Source of the DNA: Spirosoma endophyticum
Lineage (GTDB): Bacteria; Bacteroidota; Bacteroidia; Cytophagales; Spirosomataceae
Direction: 5' to 3'
DNA length: 64,000 bases
Assembly: GCF_900112365.1 (NCBI RefSeq)
Contig: NZ_FOLQ01000009.1
Location: 181,286-245,285, forward strand
In this document: piece after piece, positions 26,171 through 35,813 of the stretch
Layout: each line of letters opens with the position of its first letter
How positions within the stretch are numbered: the stretch's first letter is position 1
Program-made: the position numbers and the translations under genes
Notes under the pieces: generated by a model
The model's database searches: none
Told to the model about the DNA's origin: nothing
Seen by the model: only the letters and a program-made list of their open reading frames with translations

Positions 26171-26245
26171 GGTGAAAGACGGGGCTCGAACCCGCGACCT
26201 CCGGAACCACAATCCGGCGCTCTAACCGACTGAGCTACAATCACC
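26171..26245 (-). tRNA. tRNA-His (anticodon GTG)
   Basis: A full cloverleaf on the minus strand: D arm GCTC/GAGC, anticodon stem CCGGA/TCCGG with loop TTGTGGT, T arm GCGGG/CCCGT with loop TTCGAGC. An extra 5' G faces C73, as expected for tRNA-His. The 3' CCA is not encoded beyond CC. The acceptor stem is odd: positions 5-68 and 6-67 would be U-U mismatches. Confidence 0.9.
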
Positions 26246-26359
26246 GTTTTAGGAGTGCGAAGATAAGATTCAAAGACGAATTATGAATGATGAACGAGGA
26301 CTTTTTTTGTTGAATTAACCTAACGCATCATTTACCATCCATAATTCATCGACAAAATC

Positions 26360-26974
26360 TTACGCTGCTTTGCCTTGCTGATACCGTTTTTCAGCGGCAG
26401 CCCAGTCTACTACATTGAAGTAAGCAGCAATGTAGTCTGGCCGACGGTTCTGGTACTTGAGGTAATAAGCATGTTCCCACACATCGAGGCCAATTATCGG
26501 AAAACCTTTCACTTCGGCTATGTCCATTAATGGATTATCCTGATTAGGCGAAGACGCGATCGTTAACTCACCTTCGGGAGTTACGATTAACCACGCCCAG
26601 CCTGAACCAAAACGGGTGGTTGCTGCCTTCGTAAATTCTTCTTTAAACGTATCGAAGGAGCCAAATTTCTGATTGATAGCTTCTGCAAGCGTACCCGTAG
26701 GTTGACCACCGCCGTTGCCAGAAATTGTGTTCCAGAACAACGTGTGGTTATAATGCCCACCTCCATTATTACGAACAGCTACAGGGGCCTTACTCACACT
26801 AGCCAGTAAATCTTCAATGGACTTATTCTCCATGTCAGTTCCGGCAATAGCATTGTTCAGGTTCGTTACGTAGGCGTTGTGGTGCTTTCCATGGTGAATT
26901 TCCATGGTCTGCTTATCAATATTGGGTTCGAGCGAATCGCTAGGGTAGGGCAGGGGATCTAATACAAAAGCCAT
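26360..26974 (-). CDS. Superoxide dismutase (Fe/Mn family)
   Basis: Dismutates superoxide to oxygen and hydrogen peroxide. This 204-residue cytosolic enzyme has a normal length. Metal ligands are recognisable as His in MEIHHGKHHNAYV, His in HYNHTLFW, and Asp/His in DVWEHAYYLKYQNRR. The segment NGGGQPTG after the second ligand and SGWAWLIV are usual for the Mn or cambialistic branch, but metal use cannot be decided by eye. It has no signal peptide. It stands between tRNA-His and tadA on the same strand. A hairpin formed by complementary segments near 26278-26291 and 26339-26352 may end its transcript. Confidence 0.95.
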   Translation of the reverse strand: MAFVLDPLPYPSDSLEPNIDKQTMEIHHGKHHNAYVTNLNNAIAGTDMENKSIEDLLASVSKAPVAVRNNGGGHYNHTLFWNTISGNGGGQPTGTLAEAINQKFGSFDTFKEEFTKAATTRFGSGWAWLIVTPEGELTIASSPNQDNPLMDIAEVKGFPIIGLDVWEHAYYLKYQNRRPDYIAAYFNVVDWAAAEKRYQQGKAA

Positions 26975-27031
26975 TTTACTATTTTGTTAGAATGGAAGAC
27001 TATTCGGGTAAGTTAACAAGCCTGGTTAAAT

Positions 27032-27481
27032 TTATGTTCTTAAGTGCTTAAAAAACTTCGTTAGCAACATCTGGCTTTCTTCGGCCAATACGCCCGTTTC
27101 GAGTCGGGTTTTGGGATGCAATACCGACGGCTCAATACGGCTGTAACCCCGTTTAGAGTCACTAGCACCAATGACTAATCGACCAATCTGCGCCCAGAAT
27201 AAGGCGCCTGCACACATCACACAGGGCTCCAGGGTGACGTATAGCGTACAATCGGTCAGGTATTTACCGCCCAGATATTGCGTGGCCGACGTAATAGCCA
27301 TCAGTTCGGCATGAGCTGTTACATCCTTTAACTGTTCAGTCTGGTTACGGGCTTTGGCAATGATTCGATTACGACAAACGATAACGGCACCAACGGGAAT
27401 TTCACCATCGGCCGCAGCTTCTTCGGCCAGACCAAGTGCAATTTCCATGAAGTATTCGTCGGGCATGAGTAAAATAGTCAT
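27032..27481 (-). CDS. tadA: tRNA-specific adenosine deaminase
   Basis: Deaminates adenosine-34 to inosine in tRNA-Arg(ACG). The zinc site of the cytidine-deaminase fold is clear: HAE in VTAHAELMAI (proton-shuttling Glu) and PCVMCAGA with the two Cys ligands. IPVGAVIV upstream is also typical. I start at the internal ATG 27481 (MTILLMPDEYF), giving 149 residues, because the ten residues before it are not conserved in the family; an even later ATG at 27466 (MPDEYF) is possible. A related guanine or cytosine deaminase is the only alternative; the compact length and motif spacing favour TadA. The gene is 57 nt after the sod coding region ends upstream in map order. Confidence 0.9.
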   Translation of the reverse strand: MTILLMPDEYFMEIALGLAEEAAADGEIPVGAVIVCRNRIIAKARNQTEQLKDVTAHAELMAITSATQYLGGKYLTDCTLYVTLEPCVMCAGALFWAQIGRLVIGASDSKRGYSRIEPSVLHPKTRLETGVLAEESQMLLTKFFKHLRT

Positions 27482-27527
27482 TAGTGGGAAGTCAACAGAA
27501 ATTGCCCTCATTGACTTCCCATTATTT

Positions 27528-30500
27528 TTACTGTTTCATCACTTTTCGCGTAGTTTGCCGATCTCCAACCTGTATGTGGAGAAGGTACAAACCACTTGGT
27601 TGCGCAGTAAGGTCAAGCTCGTGACGCTTATTGCGCGTCGTTTGTTGTAAGACCGGCCGACCACTCATAGTAGTTAGAGAGAGGGTTGCTGGATCGCGAG
27701 TCAGGGGTAGGTCGACTTCCACCGTAAGGATAGACGTAGTTGGCACGGGGTAAGTTTTTACCAACGGATCGAGGGAATTGTCATCGACGCCCAATAGAGG
27801 TAATACCGTGATAATCGCTGTCCCTGAAATCGTACCCGTGCCACATCCGTTTGCGACGCTTGTTAGGCGATACGTAGTCGTGCGGGTAGGCCGAACTTCT
27901 GCTGGATAAGGGCTGGCCGTGGCAACTGCCGAGTAACTCTGGACGCTGTCAGCATACGTAACCGTCCAGGGACCATCTCCCCCAAATGTAAAGGTTAGAC
28001 TACCAGGATACCCTTCATAAATTTTTTGCGTACCTGCCAAAGTCGCCGTGGCTAATGAGCGTACTGTCAATGGAGTCGGACTGTTACTTCCAATAATGGC
28101 AATCTCAGGATTATCCGCTTTAACGCGGACATAATACTGACCACTAGCCAGTGTCAGTGGTAAGGGTGCCGTTACAGGAGAAGCAGTAGCTGTTCCTTGT
28201 ACACTGAATTTTTTTGACGTATCAGCCACACTCACCAGTTCAAATCTAAATAAATTCCCCGTGTTGAAATCTCCGGTACTCGTAAACGGAACGGAAAGCG
28301 ACGTACCAACACAGGCGGTTAACTGCGTCAATGTGCTGGTTGTAATCGTAGGTACGCGAACGGCAATGGTTGCCGTTGCCGGATTGCCGGGTAGTCCGAC
28401 TCCGCAACTGTTTCTTACCGATACAATTTGATACGTTGCTGTACTGGTTGGTAGTAACGAAAGAGTTGTGTCTGATTTATTCACTACACCGATAAGTCCA
28501 CTTGTTGAGAGGCCATTTGTAAGCGTGTAGCTAAAGGGAGCAGCACTCGTAAATTTCAGCTGCAAAGCGACTCGCTGACCTATATTGATGCTGGTTGCGG
28601 ATGGAACTAGCGAGAGTGTCGGTAATGCATTAACAAGCGCTTTAATGGTCGTTCGCCCACTGTAACAACCGTTTGATCCGATCTGATAGACGTAAAAAGG
28701 ATCACCGCCAGCCTGAATGCTCGTATTGAGTGTAAGAGGGATAGGTGCTACGTTCGAAACATTTCCATAGGGATCAATCCAGCGAAGACTACCACCCGTT
28801 TCGCCAGTAGCTTCCAGTGGCACCGCTTTGTCGTTTATGCAGTACGTAACCAGTGACTTCACCGCAACCGGCAGGGCTGCTGTACCTACTGTAACCAGAA
28901 GCGTAGATTTATTTGGGCTCTCACACCCATTGTACGTCTGGCTAACTGAATAAGTCTGCACGCCGGTCTGACTAATTGGTGGTACAGGTGCAATGGTCGT
29001 GAACGTCCCATCCGGATTATACCATTTCAGGTTTTCACCAAATGCATTTAATGCTTCTACATTTTGCGCTGGCTGATCCTGCGTTTGTAGACAGAAAGCA
29101 CGATTCACCACACCCGGTGCATTAGGTAGTGGCTTAACGGTGACGGTCAGCGTCGCTTTGGGACTTTCACAACCAGCTGCTGATGTTTGGGATACTTTAA
29201 ATACCTGATCTCCTACAGTACCTGTACCAGGTGTAGGGGCTCCGCTTAATAGATTATCCGTGGCGCTATACCATTTCAAATTTGTACCATTTGCTGACAG
29301 TTGAGAAGATGGACCATTCAAACAAATGCCGATTGGTCCTACCCCTGGTGAGGCAGGTGTTGGGTTAACGGTGACGGTAAGCCCGGTCCGGTCACTTTCA
29401 CAGGTATTTGTTTTTGTTTGACTGACGTAGTACGTTATAGAACTGGCCGCATTCGTAGCCGGAATAGGCGCAGCAGCTAAAGGAGTGCCACCTGTCTGGG
29501 TTAGGTACCATCTTGGATTGTCACCAGTAGCCGTTAAAGCTGCGGCTGATTGGCCTACGCAGTAGCTCAGGGGGGAGGTGCCTGGTGGGCTGGCTTTGGC
29601 TACAACTGTAACTGGAATGCTAGCTCTGGAGCTTTCACAACCATTGACGTTTTGAGTTACGTAATAGAGTAGAGTGCCGGGCGCATCTGTGCTGGGGGTG
29701 GTAGCGGTGCTATTTCCGGTGCCGCCTGTTTGGTTGAGGCCATACCAAAGCAGGTTGGCGCCAGAAGCTGAAAGTGGAGAGGCACCAGCTCCCTGGCAAT
29801 AAGCAGCCGGGTTGCCGACAGGGGGAGCCGAGAGGGACTTAGTGGTGACGTTTATGGTGGCCTGGTCACTTTCGCAGCCAGCAGCCGATGTTTGAGAGAC
29901 CTTGAAGACCTGAGGACCTACTGCCGAAGTCGAAGGCGTGGGTGCCCCGCCCAGTAAAGTACCCGCTGCATCAAACCATTTTAGATTCGATCCATTGGCT
30001 GTTAATGGAGCCGATGGGCCATTGAGGCACAAGTCAACGTTACCCACACTAGGTGGAACTGGTTTGGCATTGACAGTGACAGTAATAGTTGCTTTAGAAC
30101 TTTCACAAGTACCCACGGTTTGAGATACTTTAAATATTTGGATGCCTGCTGTAGTGGTGGCAGGTGTTGGAGTTCCAGGTAGAGGGTTGTCTGCTGCGTC
30201 ATACCATTTTAAGCTCGAACCTGTGGCTATTAAGGGAACAGCCGTCTCTCCCACACAATACGCTTTGGGCTGAGTAACGTCGGGAGAGGCTGGTTTGTTA
30301 ACGGTTAGTGCCTGGGAACTGGCTGTGCCAGTCGCAGCGGGAGTGCTAGAAACAAGCCGAATGTGATACCCTGCGCCGTTGGCTGTTGATGCCGGAATCG
30401 TTGCGTTAACTGATCCGGCACTTACGCTCGTGATACTGCCTATGATAGCGGGGCTTGCAAACGATCCAGCCGCGTCAGATAGTTGTGCCGTAAATATATT

Positions 30501-30665
30501 TCCAGCGGCAAATGTGCCGCTTATTGTATACGAAATGGTAACGGCACCACCTGCGCAGACGCTGGCAGGTGAAATGGTCGTAATGGTCTGAGCAAAGCTA
30601 TGGGTTACTAAACCAGAGATACATAACCAGATAAACAAATAGGAGTAGAGATTACGTCCATTCAT
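27528..30665 (-). CDS. Large secreted Ig-like-repeat protein with T9SS C-terminal sorting domain
   Basis: A 1045-residue exported protein. I take the ATG at 30665 (MNGRNLYSY), which gives a classic signal peptide ending SFAQ; the longer frame from 30740 would bury it. After an N-terminal domain come seven Ig-like modules of about 75-85 residues. Each has an early Cys (YC or CL) and a late GCES/TCES Cys, with a central LKWY, so each module likely has one disulphide. Two further beta domains follow, then a C-terminal tail (LLGVDDNSLDPLVKTYPVP ... LYLLHIQVGD, ending KVMKQ) typical of type IX secretion cargo. It is likely a surface or matrix protein; ligand and role are unknown. Confidence 0.85.
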   Translation of the reverse strand: MNGRNLYSYLFIWLCISGLVTHSFAQTITTISPASVCAGGAVTISYTISGTFAAGNIFTAQLSDAAGSFASPAIIGSITSVSAGSVNATIPASTANGAGYHIRLVSSTPAATGTASSQALTVNKPASPDVTQPKAYCVGETAVPLIATGSSLKWYDAADNPLPGTPTPATTTAGIQIFKVSQTVGTCESSKATITVTVNAKPVPPSVGNVDLCLNGPSAPLTANGSNLKWFDAAGTLLGGAPTPSTSAVGPQVFKVSQTSAAGCESDQATINVTTKSLSAPPVGNPAAYCQGAGASPLSASGANLLWYGLNQTGGTGNSTATTPSTDAPGTLLYYVTQNVNGCESSRASIPVTVVAKASPPGTSPLSYCVGQSAAALTATGDNPRWYLTQTGGTPLAAAPIPATNAASSITYYVSQTKTNTCESDRTGLTVTVNPTPASPGVGPIGICLNGPSSQLSANGTNLKWYSATDNLLSGAPTPGTGTVGDQVFKVSQTSAAGCESPKATLTVTVKPLPNAPGVVNRAFCLQTQDQPAQNVEALNAFGENLKWYNPDGTFTTIAPVPPISQTGVQTYSVSQTYNGCESPNKSTLLVTVGTAALPVAVKSLVTYCINDKAVPLEATGETGGSLRWIDPYGNVSNVAPIPLTLNTSIQAGGDPFYVYQIGSNGCYSGRTTIKALVNALPTLSLVPSATSINIGQRVALQLKFTSAAPFSYTLTNGLSTSGLIGVVNKSDTTLSLLPTSTATYQIVSVRNSCGVGLPGNPATATIAVRVPTITTSTLTQLTACVGTSLSVPFTSTGDFNTGNLFRFELVSVADTSKKFSVQGTATASPVTAPLPLTLASGQYYVRVKADNPEIAIIGSNSPTPLTVRSLATATLAGTQKIYEGYPGSLTFTFGGDGPWTVTYADSVQSYSAVATASPYPAEVRPTRTTTYRLTSVANGCGTGTISGTAIITVLPLLGVDDNSLDPLVKTYPVPTTSILTVEVDLPLTRDPATLSLTTMSGRPVLQQTTRNKRHELDLTAQPSGLYLLHIQVGDRQTTRKVMKQ
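28630..30300 (-). repeat. Seven tandem Ig-like modules inside the T9SS cargo gene
   Basis: Protein-level tandem repeat; coordinates are approximate. Modules 2 and 5 are the most alike: both share C-LNGPS, N-LKW, GAPTP, QVFKVSQTSAAGCES. This suggests segmental duplication of a block of modules. Confidence 0.7.
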
Positions 30666-30904
30666 AAGCAATAACAATGAAACAGTTCTGGGCCTAAAGT
30701 TAATGTATTTATAGATGATCTCACGATCTTGCCGTGGCACTCAGACAACAACAGTGTTCAGTCGATATAGAGATAAGCAGCAACCAGTACGATGATTGCC
30801 AATGAGGAAAAAAATGGATTGGTTTCTATCAGGATAAAAATCAACCATAAAAGACCGGCAGGTAGTCTTCTTACTTTTATCGTCTGGTTGAAGGCCGCGG
30901 AATA

Positions 30905-33900
30905 TTATTGAATGGCGCTGTAAATTACCTCGTGAATCCGTCGGCGAAGCTTCGTGGTATTAATAGACGTATTCCCGGCTGTGGGATAAATACGATTAGA
31001 CAGGAAAACAAATATCAGATCTTCGTCGGGATCAACCCAAACGACATTACCGGTGAAGCCCGTATGCCCGAATGAGCGGGGAGATGCTTGCTGGGCCATG
31101 TACACACTACTCGCACTTTCAGGATTTGGCTTGTCCCAACCCAGTGAGCGATGACTACGATTACTCAGGGTTTGGGTGAAATAAGGAACCGTCATTGGCT
31201 GAAAGATGCGCTGTTCGCCATATACGCCTTTCTGAAGATTCATTTGCAATAGGGTCGCGATGTCGTGGGCATTACCGAAAAGTCCGGCATGGCCCGAAAT
31301 TCCCCCTTGCACAGCCGCCATCTGGTCATGAACAGTGCCCATCAATAACTGATTCCGGTAGTACGTATCCTGCTCCGTTGGTGCACATTGTGGGTGCGGA
31401 AGACGTAGTAAAGGTGTAAAGCCGAGTTGATGCAGACCCAGTGGTTTGTATACGTTTTCTGTAACGAACTTATCTAAAGGCTCCTTACTAACGCGCTCCA
31501 CAATTTTCTGCAATGTCAGGAAGTTCAGGTCGCTATAAATGTAAGCGGGTTTGCCCGATTCGTCCATTTTTTTCGACATTGGCGAGTGAACTACCCATTT
31601 CCAAACGGAATCTCGTAGCGCTGGCACACCCCAGAGCGTTGGCGCAATCTGAAGCGTATGCAGACTATCGCGGGTTGCGGAATAATACTCGGCTTTCAAT
31701 CCCCCGCCTGGCAATCGGGTACGATCCCAACTAGTCGGGTAGTATGATACCATACCCGATTGATGCCAGAGCAGATCCTGAAGGATAATGTTTTGCTTGT
31801 TCGTATTTCGTAGCTCGGGTAAGTAGAACGATGCTTTCTGACTCAGATCAATCTGCTTCCGGTCATACAGCACCATCACGGATTGTAATGTAGCCAGTAC
31901 TTTAGTGAGCGAAGCCAGATCATACAACGTCTCATCGGTTACTTTTTCAGCACCGGGGGAATAGGTCAGCGCGCCAAAATTTTTGCTGTACACAATCTTT
32001 CCTTTCCGGGCGACCAGGACCTCACAGCCAGGCACTACGTGATTCTTGACGGCACCCTGCACGATCGCGTCGATCTGGTTTAGAACCGTAGACTTCATCC
32101 CGACGCTCTCCGGTGATCCCGACGAAAGCCGCCCTTCGGGATTTAACGTCAGGCCCATCCCCACTTTCATGTCACCCGTTGAAATGGGTAGCATGCCCCG
32201 AGCCCCCAATCCTCCGAACAAGACTTGTGGCACAACGCGTTGCATATCATCAAGTTCCTGATAAGCACAAACCAATGCATCGGCACCGGCGAACTGAGTC
32301 AAACTGTAGGGTGATCCGAAGGCGGTAACGATCACTTTTATACCCCGCTGTTTCAGCCGTGTGATTAAATCAAGTGAAGGTTTGGTAATGCCATATTTCC
32401 GCGAAGCGGACTCGCTCATCTTATGAAAGCTAACCACCACCGTATTGACATCGCCAAGCTGAGCCAGTGCGTTATTCAGGTCAATTTCGGAAGCTAATTT
32501 GCCTGGAAAAGCAACTGTCTGAAACGGCGCATATTGGTTCAGCGTCTTTTGAAATACGTTGCCTGGCTCAGCACCAATGGCAATCGATGCTAACCGTAAG
32601 GTATCTAACCGATTCAGCGGAAGAAGATCATTCTTATTATCGGCCACGGTAACCGACTGTTCGCAAAGTTCCTGCTTCAGCAATTCGGCTTCGGGAGAAT
32701 TCAGGTCGGCGGCCAGATTGCCAAGATTGATTGGCTTGTAGTTATTGAGGCCCGCCCAATATTTTGCCCGCAGGATTTTTTTGACTTTTTCGTCAATAAA
32801 CTCCTGCGTGATAATACCCTGCTGAACAGCATTTAAAATGTTTGTGGTGGCGTCCCGAACGTTTTCAGGATAAAGCAGAATGTCGTTGCCTGCAATTAAG
32901 GCCCGCAGATTAACGTCCAGTGCCTTCGGCGATCGGCTACTGATGCCACCCATATTCAGGGCATCCGTGAAGACCAGACCCCGGAAGCCTAACTCTTTTT
33001 TTAATAGTTCAGTAACAATCTTTTCCGACAACGTAGCCGCCAGGGCGGGCGTATTGTCCATGACCGGTACGTGCAGATGCCCCGTCACGACACCCATCAG
33101 GCTATCGGCAATGAGTTTGCGGAATGGATAGAGGTCAATTTCCCGCATCTGCTCCGACGACCGGCTGATGGTTGGCAACGTGTGATGTGAATCTGCATTG
33201 CTATCGCCGTGACCGGGAAAATGTTTGGCTGTTGCAATAACGTGTGTTTGCTGCAAGCCTCGCATGTAGGCCGATGCCTTGAGTGCTACGTTCTCCTTCG
33301 ATTCCCCAAATGATCGAATCCCGATAACCGGATTAGTAGGATTGCTATTAATATCGGAGACGGGGGCAAAGTTGATGTGAATACCCAGTCGCTGGCACTG
33401 CCGACCGATTTCGGCGCCCATTCGGTAAATCACTTCGTTATTTCGAATGGCACCCAGCGACATTTGCTTGGGGAATTCCATGGTGCTGTCCAGACGCATG
33501 CCCAAACCCCATTCGCCATCAATGCCAATGAGCAAAGGTACTTTTGACTCAGCCTGATAGCGGTTCGTTAGGGCTGCTTGCCGATAAGGCCCCCCCTGAA
33601 AGAAAATTAAACCGCCAATATTATTGCTCTGGATCAGATGATCAATGTACTGATAATGATTTTCATGGCGGTTGGAGAACGTCGCTACCATGAAAAACTG
33701 TCCGACCTTTTGCTCTGGCGTTAGCGTATGAAACACACTATCTACCCAGTGCTGACCACTGTCTGTCATGGTAAACACCTCAACCGGCTTAGCTGCTGGT
33801 CCATAGACATAGGGCTCAATAACCGCTTTAGGAGCAACGTGAGGTATTACCCGCTTGTGAGTCGTTTTTGAATGTGCCTTATGAGAGAGCCGGGCCCACA

Positions 33901-34000
33901 TATGGCGACCCGGTTTCATTAATCCAAACGCAGTTACTAGACTGACGAACAGGAGGCCGACAAGTAAAATGGGTCGTACAACAATGTTCCGCATGGGCAC
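30905..34000 (-). CDS. GH3 beta-N-acetylglucosaminidase-like / serine hydrolase fusion protein
   Basis: A 1031-residue envelope protein joining two enzymes. Residues 8-28 form a signal anchor. The GH3 catalytic domain (about 85-420) shows NagZ-type features: KHFPGHGD at 259-266, DSHH at 270-273 and the nucleophile Asp346 in FTDALNM. A GH3 C-terminal alpha/beta domain follows (to about 620). The C-terminal third is a class C beta-lactamase/esterase-like domain with the catalytic SLTK at 697-700, YSDLN further on, and GHTGFTG near the end as a KTG equivalent. This fusion is known in Bacteroidota. It may process peptidoglycan amino sugars, but the activity of the second domain is unproven. Confidence 0.93.
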   Translation of the reverse strand: MPMRNIVVRPILLVGLLFVSLVTAFGLMKPGRHMWARLSHKAHSKTTHKRVIPHVAPKAVIEPYVYGPAAKPVEVFTMTDSGQHWVDSVFHTLTPEQKVGQFFMVATFSNRHENHYQYIDHLIQSNNIGGLIFFQGGPYRQAALTNRYQAESKVPLLIGIDGEWGLGMRLDSTMEFPKQMSLGAIRNNEVIYRMGAEIGRQCQRLGIHINFAPVSDINSNPTNPVIGIRSFGESKENVALKASAYMRGLQQTHVIATAKHFPGHGDSNADSHHTLPTISRSSEQMREIDLYPFRKLIADSLMGVVTGHLHVPVMDNTPALAATLSEKIVTELLKKELGFRGLVFTDALNMGGISSRSPKALDVNLRALIAGNDILLYPENVRDATTNILNAVQQGIITQEFIDEKVKKILRAKYWAGLNNYKPINLGNLAADLNSPEAELLKQELCEQSVTVADNKNDLLPLNRLDTLRLASIAIGAEPGNVFQKTLNQYAPFQTVAFPGKLASEIDLNNALAQLGDVNTVVVSFHKMSESASRKYGITKPSLDLITRLKQRGIKVIVTAFGSPYSLTQFAGADALVCAYQELDDMQRVVPQVLFGGLGARGMLPISTGDMKVGMGLTLNPEGRLSSGSPESVGMKSTVLNQIDAIVQGAVKNHVVPGCEVLVARKGKIVYSKNFGALTYSPGAEKVTDETLYDLASLTKVLATLQSVMVLYDRKQIDLSQKASFYLPELRNTNKQNIILQDLLWHQSGMVSYYPTSWDRTRLPGGGLKAEYYSATRDSLHTLQIAPTLWGVPALRDSVWKWVVHSPMSKKMDESGKPAYIYSDLNFLTLQKIVERVSKEPLDKFVTENVYKPLGLHQLGFTPLLRLPHPQCAPTEQDTYYRNQLLMGTVHDQMAAVQGGISGHAGLFGNAHDIATLLQMNLQKGVYGEQRIFQPMTVPYFTQTLSNRSHRSLGWDKPNPESASSVYMAQQASPRSFGHTGFTGNVVWVDPDEDLIFVFLSNRIYPTAGNTSINTTKLRRRIHEVIYSAIQ

Positions 34001-34411
34001 TCGGTAAGTAAAAGGGTACGGTCAGCAATCGATGGTTTCGGGCCAAACCATAAAAATAGCCTAATCCTATCAAAAACTAAGAGCTGTCGTTGAATTGTCT
34101 AAGTTTTTAACGAAATAATGTAGATTAAATGATATTCGCAACGGATTAATACAAAATTAAAAATGAGTAATCTTGATTTATCCAAGCGAGGTGGGCAAGT
34201 ATTTATATAGTGATTTATTATTCGGTAAGTTCCCGAAGCCCTGGCTGAGAGAGAAACTGACTGCAGTTGGTCAGCTTTTTGTGGCCCTTAATATAACGTA
34301 ATCAATACGTTATGTAAAGAGCGTCCTGGATGGACAAAGAGAAGAAATAGACGTAGTGCGCTCGTGTGTCGCAACAAAAAACGTCTGATGGCACTGAAGG
34401 AAAATAATAAA
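34001..34411. other. Long non-coding gap
   Basis: About 410 nt with no convincing gene. It contains the 21-bp palindrome ATAACGTA-ATCAA-TACGTTAT at 34293-34313. The part next to 34000 presumably holds the promoter of the GH3 fusion gene. I see no recognisable RNA. Confidence 0.4.
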
Positions 34412-34657
34412 TTAATAGGCTTGCGTTGGACGCACATGAGAAAGCACGGCTATCAAGCGATCACCAACTGTGGTCTTGGCTACCTGAACGGTCTGCTGTA
34501 AGCCTGAAAAGACTGACGTTTTAGTTCTAACGACTGATGTCGATGTTTTGGCACGTAATTGCTTCCGGGCGGCAAACATATTGTGCGGATGCCCCATGCT
34601 CAATGCCTGTCCGCTTATGCCTACCAGTAAGATTCCGACAATTAGGAGGGTTTTCAT
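34412..34657 (-). CDS. Small secreted protein
   Basis: An 81-residue protein with a good Sec signal peptide (residues 1-20, hydrophobic core LLIVGILLVGISG, cleavage after ALS). The mature part is a short basic Ser/Thr/Val-rich peptide of 60 residues with no Cys and no known motif. It sits alone, 155 nt upstream in map order of the next minus-strand gene. The signal peptide and an A-rich region before the ATG make it a plausible real gene, but nothing else supports it. Function unknown. Confidence 0.5.
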   Translation of the reverse strand: MKTLLIVGILLVGISGQALSMGHPHNMFAARKQLRAKTSTSVVRTKTSVFSGLQQTVQVAKTTVGDRLIAVLSHVRPTQAY

Positions 34658-34811
34658 GACCTTTAGATTTAATTACTATGCAAAGATATAGGTTTAGATT
34701 GGTATCTTGCAATGCATAGTACTATATTTTTTTAAATTATTTTTTCATGATCAGGCAGAAATGGCGATTGGTCGCTAATTAAATTGATTACCCAATCGCC
34801 ATTTCCCGGTC

Positions 34812-35636
34812 TTATTCCACGACAATCCGTTTTACGGCACCATCCTCGTTTTGAGTGACGGTAATAAAATAGGTTCCCTGTGTATTCTTGCCTAAATCAA
34901 TTTGTCCGACGAACTCGCCTGAAAAATCTTTGATTTCACGTTTTGCCACTTCTTTTCCCTTCGGATTTGTGACAATAATGCTGATGTCGCCTTTGGCTGG
35001 TGCTGTGAAGCGAACATTTAGTTGATTATGGTCGGGGTTATTAGGATACGCATCCAGTCCACGAATGGTCGATGGTTTTCCATTCAAATTACGAGCCCAA
35101 TCTTCAAAAGGCCGGGCGATCTGCCGGTCAAAATCTCTGGGAATTTGAAATTTAAACCGATTGAGTTGGTCAGCGAGTGAATCGGTCCCTTTACGAAACT
35201 CGTAGCGCCAGTTCTGATTGTTCCAGAAGTCTTGATTGGATTTAGGAATCCGGCCACGTAGTGCGTACGCATCGGCGGGAACACGGCGCTTATCCAGTTT
35301 AAGCCGTTCACGGGTAACACGTTGGTCTCCATTAGTATCTTCGACAATGATTGTCATCTGGCGTTGGCCACCCCCTTTCCGGGTCGCTTTAAGCGAATCG
35401 ACTAGTTTTGTTACCAATTTGTCGCGCTCAGACTCACTCATGCCGTCAATATGATACGTGCGTTCAACTTCCCGAGCCTCGCTGCCATTACGTTCGATGA
35501 TTCTGACATTCAGGTCATTTTTCTCTGACTTGGGCGATGGAGATGCTGACTTTTGAGCCGTGGCAACCCCACTTAGCGTGGCTATCAACAATAGAGCCGG
35601 AACGAACCGGGAACCTACAAAAACTGTTTTTTTCAT
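34812..35636 (-). CDS. Secreted protein with T9SS-type C-terminal domain
   Basis: A 274-residue exported protein. The signal peptide ends VATAQ at about residue 28. A charged, Arg/Asp-rich central region (about 35-200) follows, with phrases such as SESERDKLV and TIIVEDTNGDQRVTRE but no recognisable domain. The last 75 residues form a small beta-sandwich ending GKNTQGTYFITVTQ...VKRIVVE, the usual shape of a type A C-terminal sorting domain. It lies divergent from the histidine kinase at 35814 with 177 nt between. It could therefore be a target or partner of that two-component system, which is speculation from position only. Confidence 0.7.
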   Translation of the reverse strand: MKKTVFVGSRFVPALLLIATLSGVATAQKSASPSPKSEKNDLNVRIIERNGSEAREVERTYHIDGMSESERDKLVTKLVDSLKATRKGGGQRQMTIIVEDTNGDQRVTRERLKLDKRRVPADAYALRGRIPKSNQDFWNNQNWRYEFRKGTDSLADQLNRFKFQIPRDFDRQIARPFEDWARNLNGKPSTIRGLDAYPNNPDHNQLNVRFTAPAKGDISIIVTNPKGKEVAKREIKDFSGEFVGQIDLGKNTQGTYFITVTQNEDGAVKRIVVE

Positions 35637-35813
35637 AGCAGTAGATAATTGGGAACAAAGAACAGTACGTCGCGAAATCGATTGATACTGGGGTTGTTAA
35701 AGTTTGTTAACGAGCCAATCTGTAGCCGTAGGGGTTCGTACTTTTACTGACCACCACGATGGCTTTCTTATAGATGTAAAAGTTAGGGTAAGGTTGCATG
35801 AGGAGTAAAAAAA

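Noticed and set aside
28630..30300. CRISPR array
   Set aside because: The periodicity is at protein level (75-85 residues per module) within an open gene; DNA repeats are not identical and there are no spacers.
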